DNA from: Baffinella frigidus
Lineage: Eukaryota > Cryptophyceae > Cryptomonadales > Baffinellaceae
Reading direction: 5' to 3'
Assembly (NCBI GenBank): GCA_026770585.1
Contig: MU646466.1
Coordinates: 609,281 to 642,575, forward strand
DNA: 33,295 nt
The notes below the pieces were generated by a model that worked only from the letters and a program-made list of their open reading frames with translations, did not search any database and was not told where the DNA came from. Positions 33,114 to 33,295 of this stretch are shown in pieces (the first letter of the stretch is position 1; each line of letters opens with the position of its first letter). A program made the position numbers and the translations under genes.

Positions 33114-33295
33114 GTACACCCTAAACCCTAAACCCTAAACCTTAACCCCTAAACCCCGAACCCTACCCTAAACCCCAAACCCTAAGCCCTAAACCCCAAA
33201 CCCTGAACCCTAAACCCTAATCCCTAAACCCTAAACCCTTAACCCTAACCCCTAAACCCTAAACCCTAAACCCCAAACCCTAAACCCTAAACCCT
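33114..33295 (+). repeat. CCCTAAA-type array at window end
   Basis: Heptamers with CCCTAAA predominant, starting directly at the donor of exon 51. Because an exon with a donor precedes it, I read this as intron rather than chromosome end. Confidence 0.8.

Noticed and set aside
31131-32093. CRISPR-like array (regularly spaced repeats)
   Set aside because: The repeats are truncated exon copies with splice acceptors, irregular spacing and repetitive spacers in eukaryotic sequence.
33114-33295. Chromosome end (true telomere) at the right border
   Set aside because: An exon with a donor ends just before it, and equally pure arrays occur in other introns (30720-30870, 19965-20030). It is more simply the next intron.

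Overview
The window looks like nuclear DNA from a microbial eukaryote. It appears to hold one open-ended gene on the plus strand. I see 51 exons (38 to 33113) whose reading phases agree at every junction. They total 5511 nt, or 1837 codons, with neither start nor stop in view. About one sixth of the window is coding; the rest is introns. The conceptual protein is extracellular in style. In order it has thrombospondin type 1 (TSP1) modules, two calcium-binding EGF modules, GCC2/GCC3 (ephrin-receptor-like) cysteine modules, and a second partial TSP1. A LamG-type jelly roll with a Gly-Asp-Ser loop follows, then more cysteine modules and an unnamed beta-rich module. After that come an RCC1-type repeat block (exons 33-41), an Ala/Arg-rich linker region and further cysteine modules. 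I read it as one gene; no second gene is supported.

The introns are the unusual part. Most are built from degenerate 7-bp repeats related to CCCTAAA, the C-strand of a TTTAGGG telomere. They usually lie C-rich strand sense. Individual introns are homogenised for different variants (CCCGAAA, CCCTGAA, CCCCAAA, CCCTAGA, CCCTACA, CACGAAA, CCCGGAA). Embedded in them are truncated copies of the neighbouring exons. Copies upstream of an exon keep the acceptor and the exon start. Copies downstream keep the exon end and the donor. From about 24.4 kb to the end nearly every exon has such echoes, up to six at one boundary.

The introns also hold several families of short non-autonomous inverted-repeat elements. 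Family A has seven copies plus one nested copy. Family B has three copies. Families C, D, E and a fold-back element F have one copy each. TA target duplications are visible for C, D and F, and for D a paralogous uninterrupted site supports them. Other dispersed repeats and microsatellites are present.

Host: a TTTAGGG-type repeat, weak donors and four phase-supported GC or GA donors point toward a dinoflagellate or related alveolate. A cryptophyte, chlorarachniophyte or chromerid cannot be excluded. No rRNA, tRNA, CRISPR or prokaryotic operon is visible.
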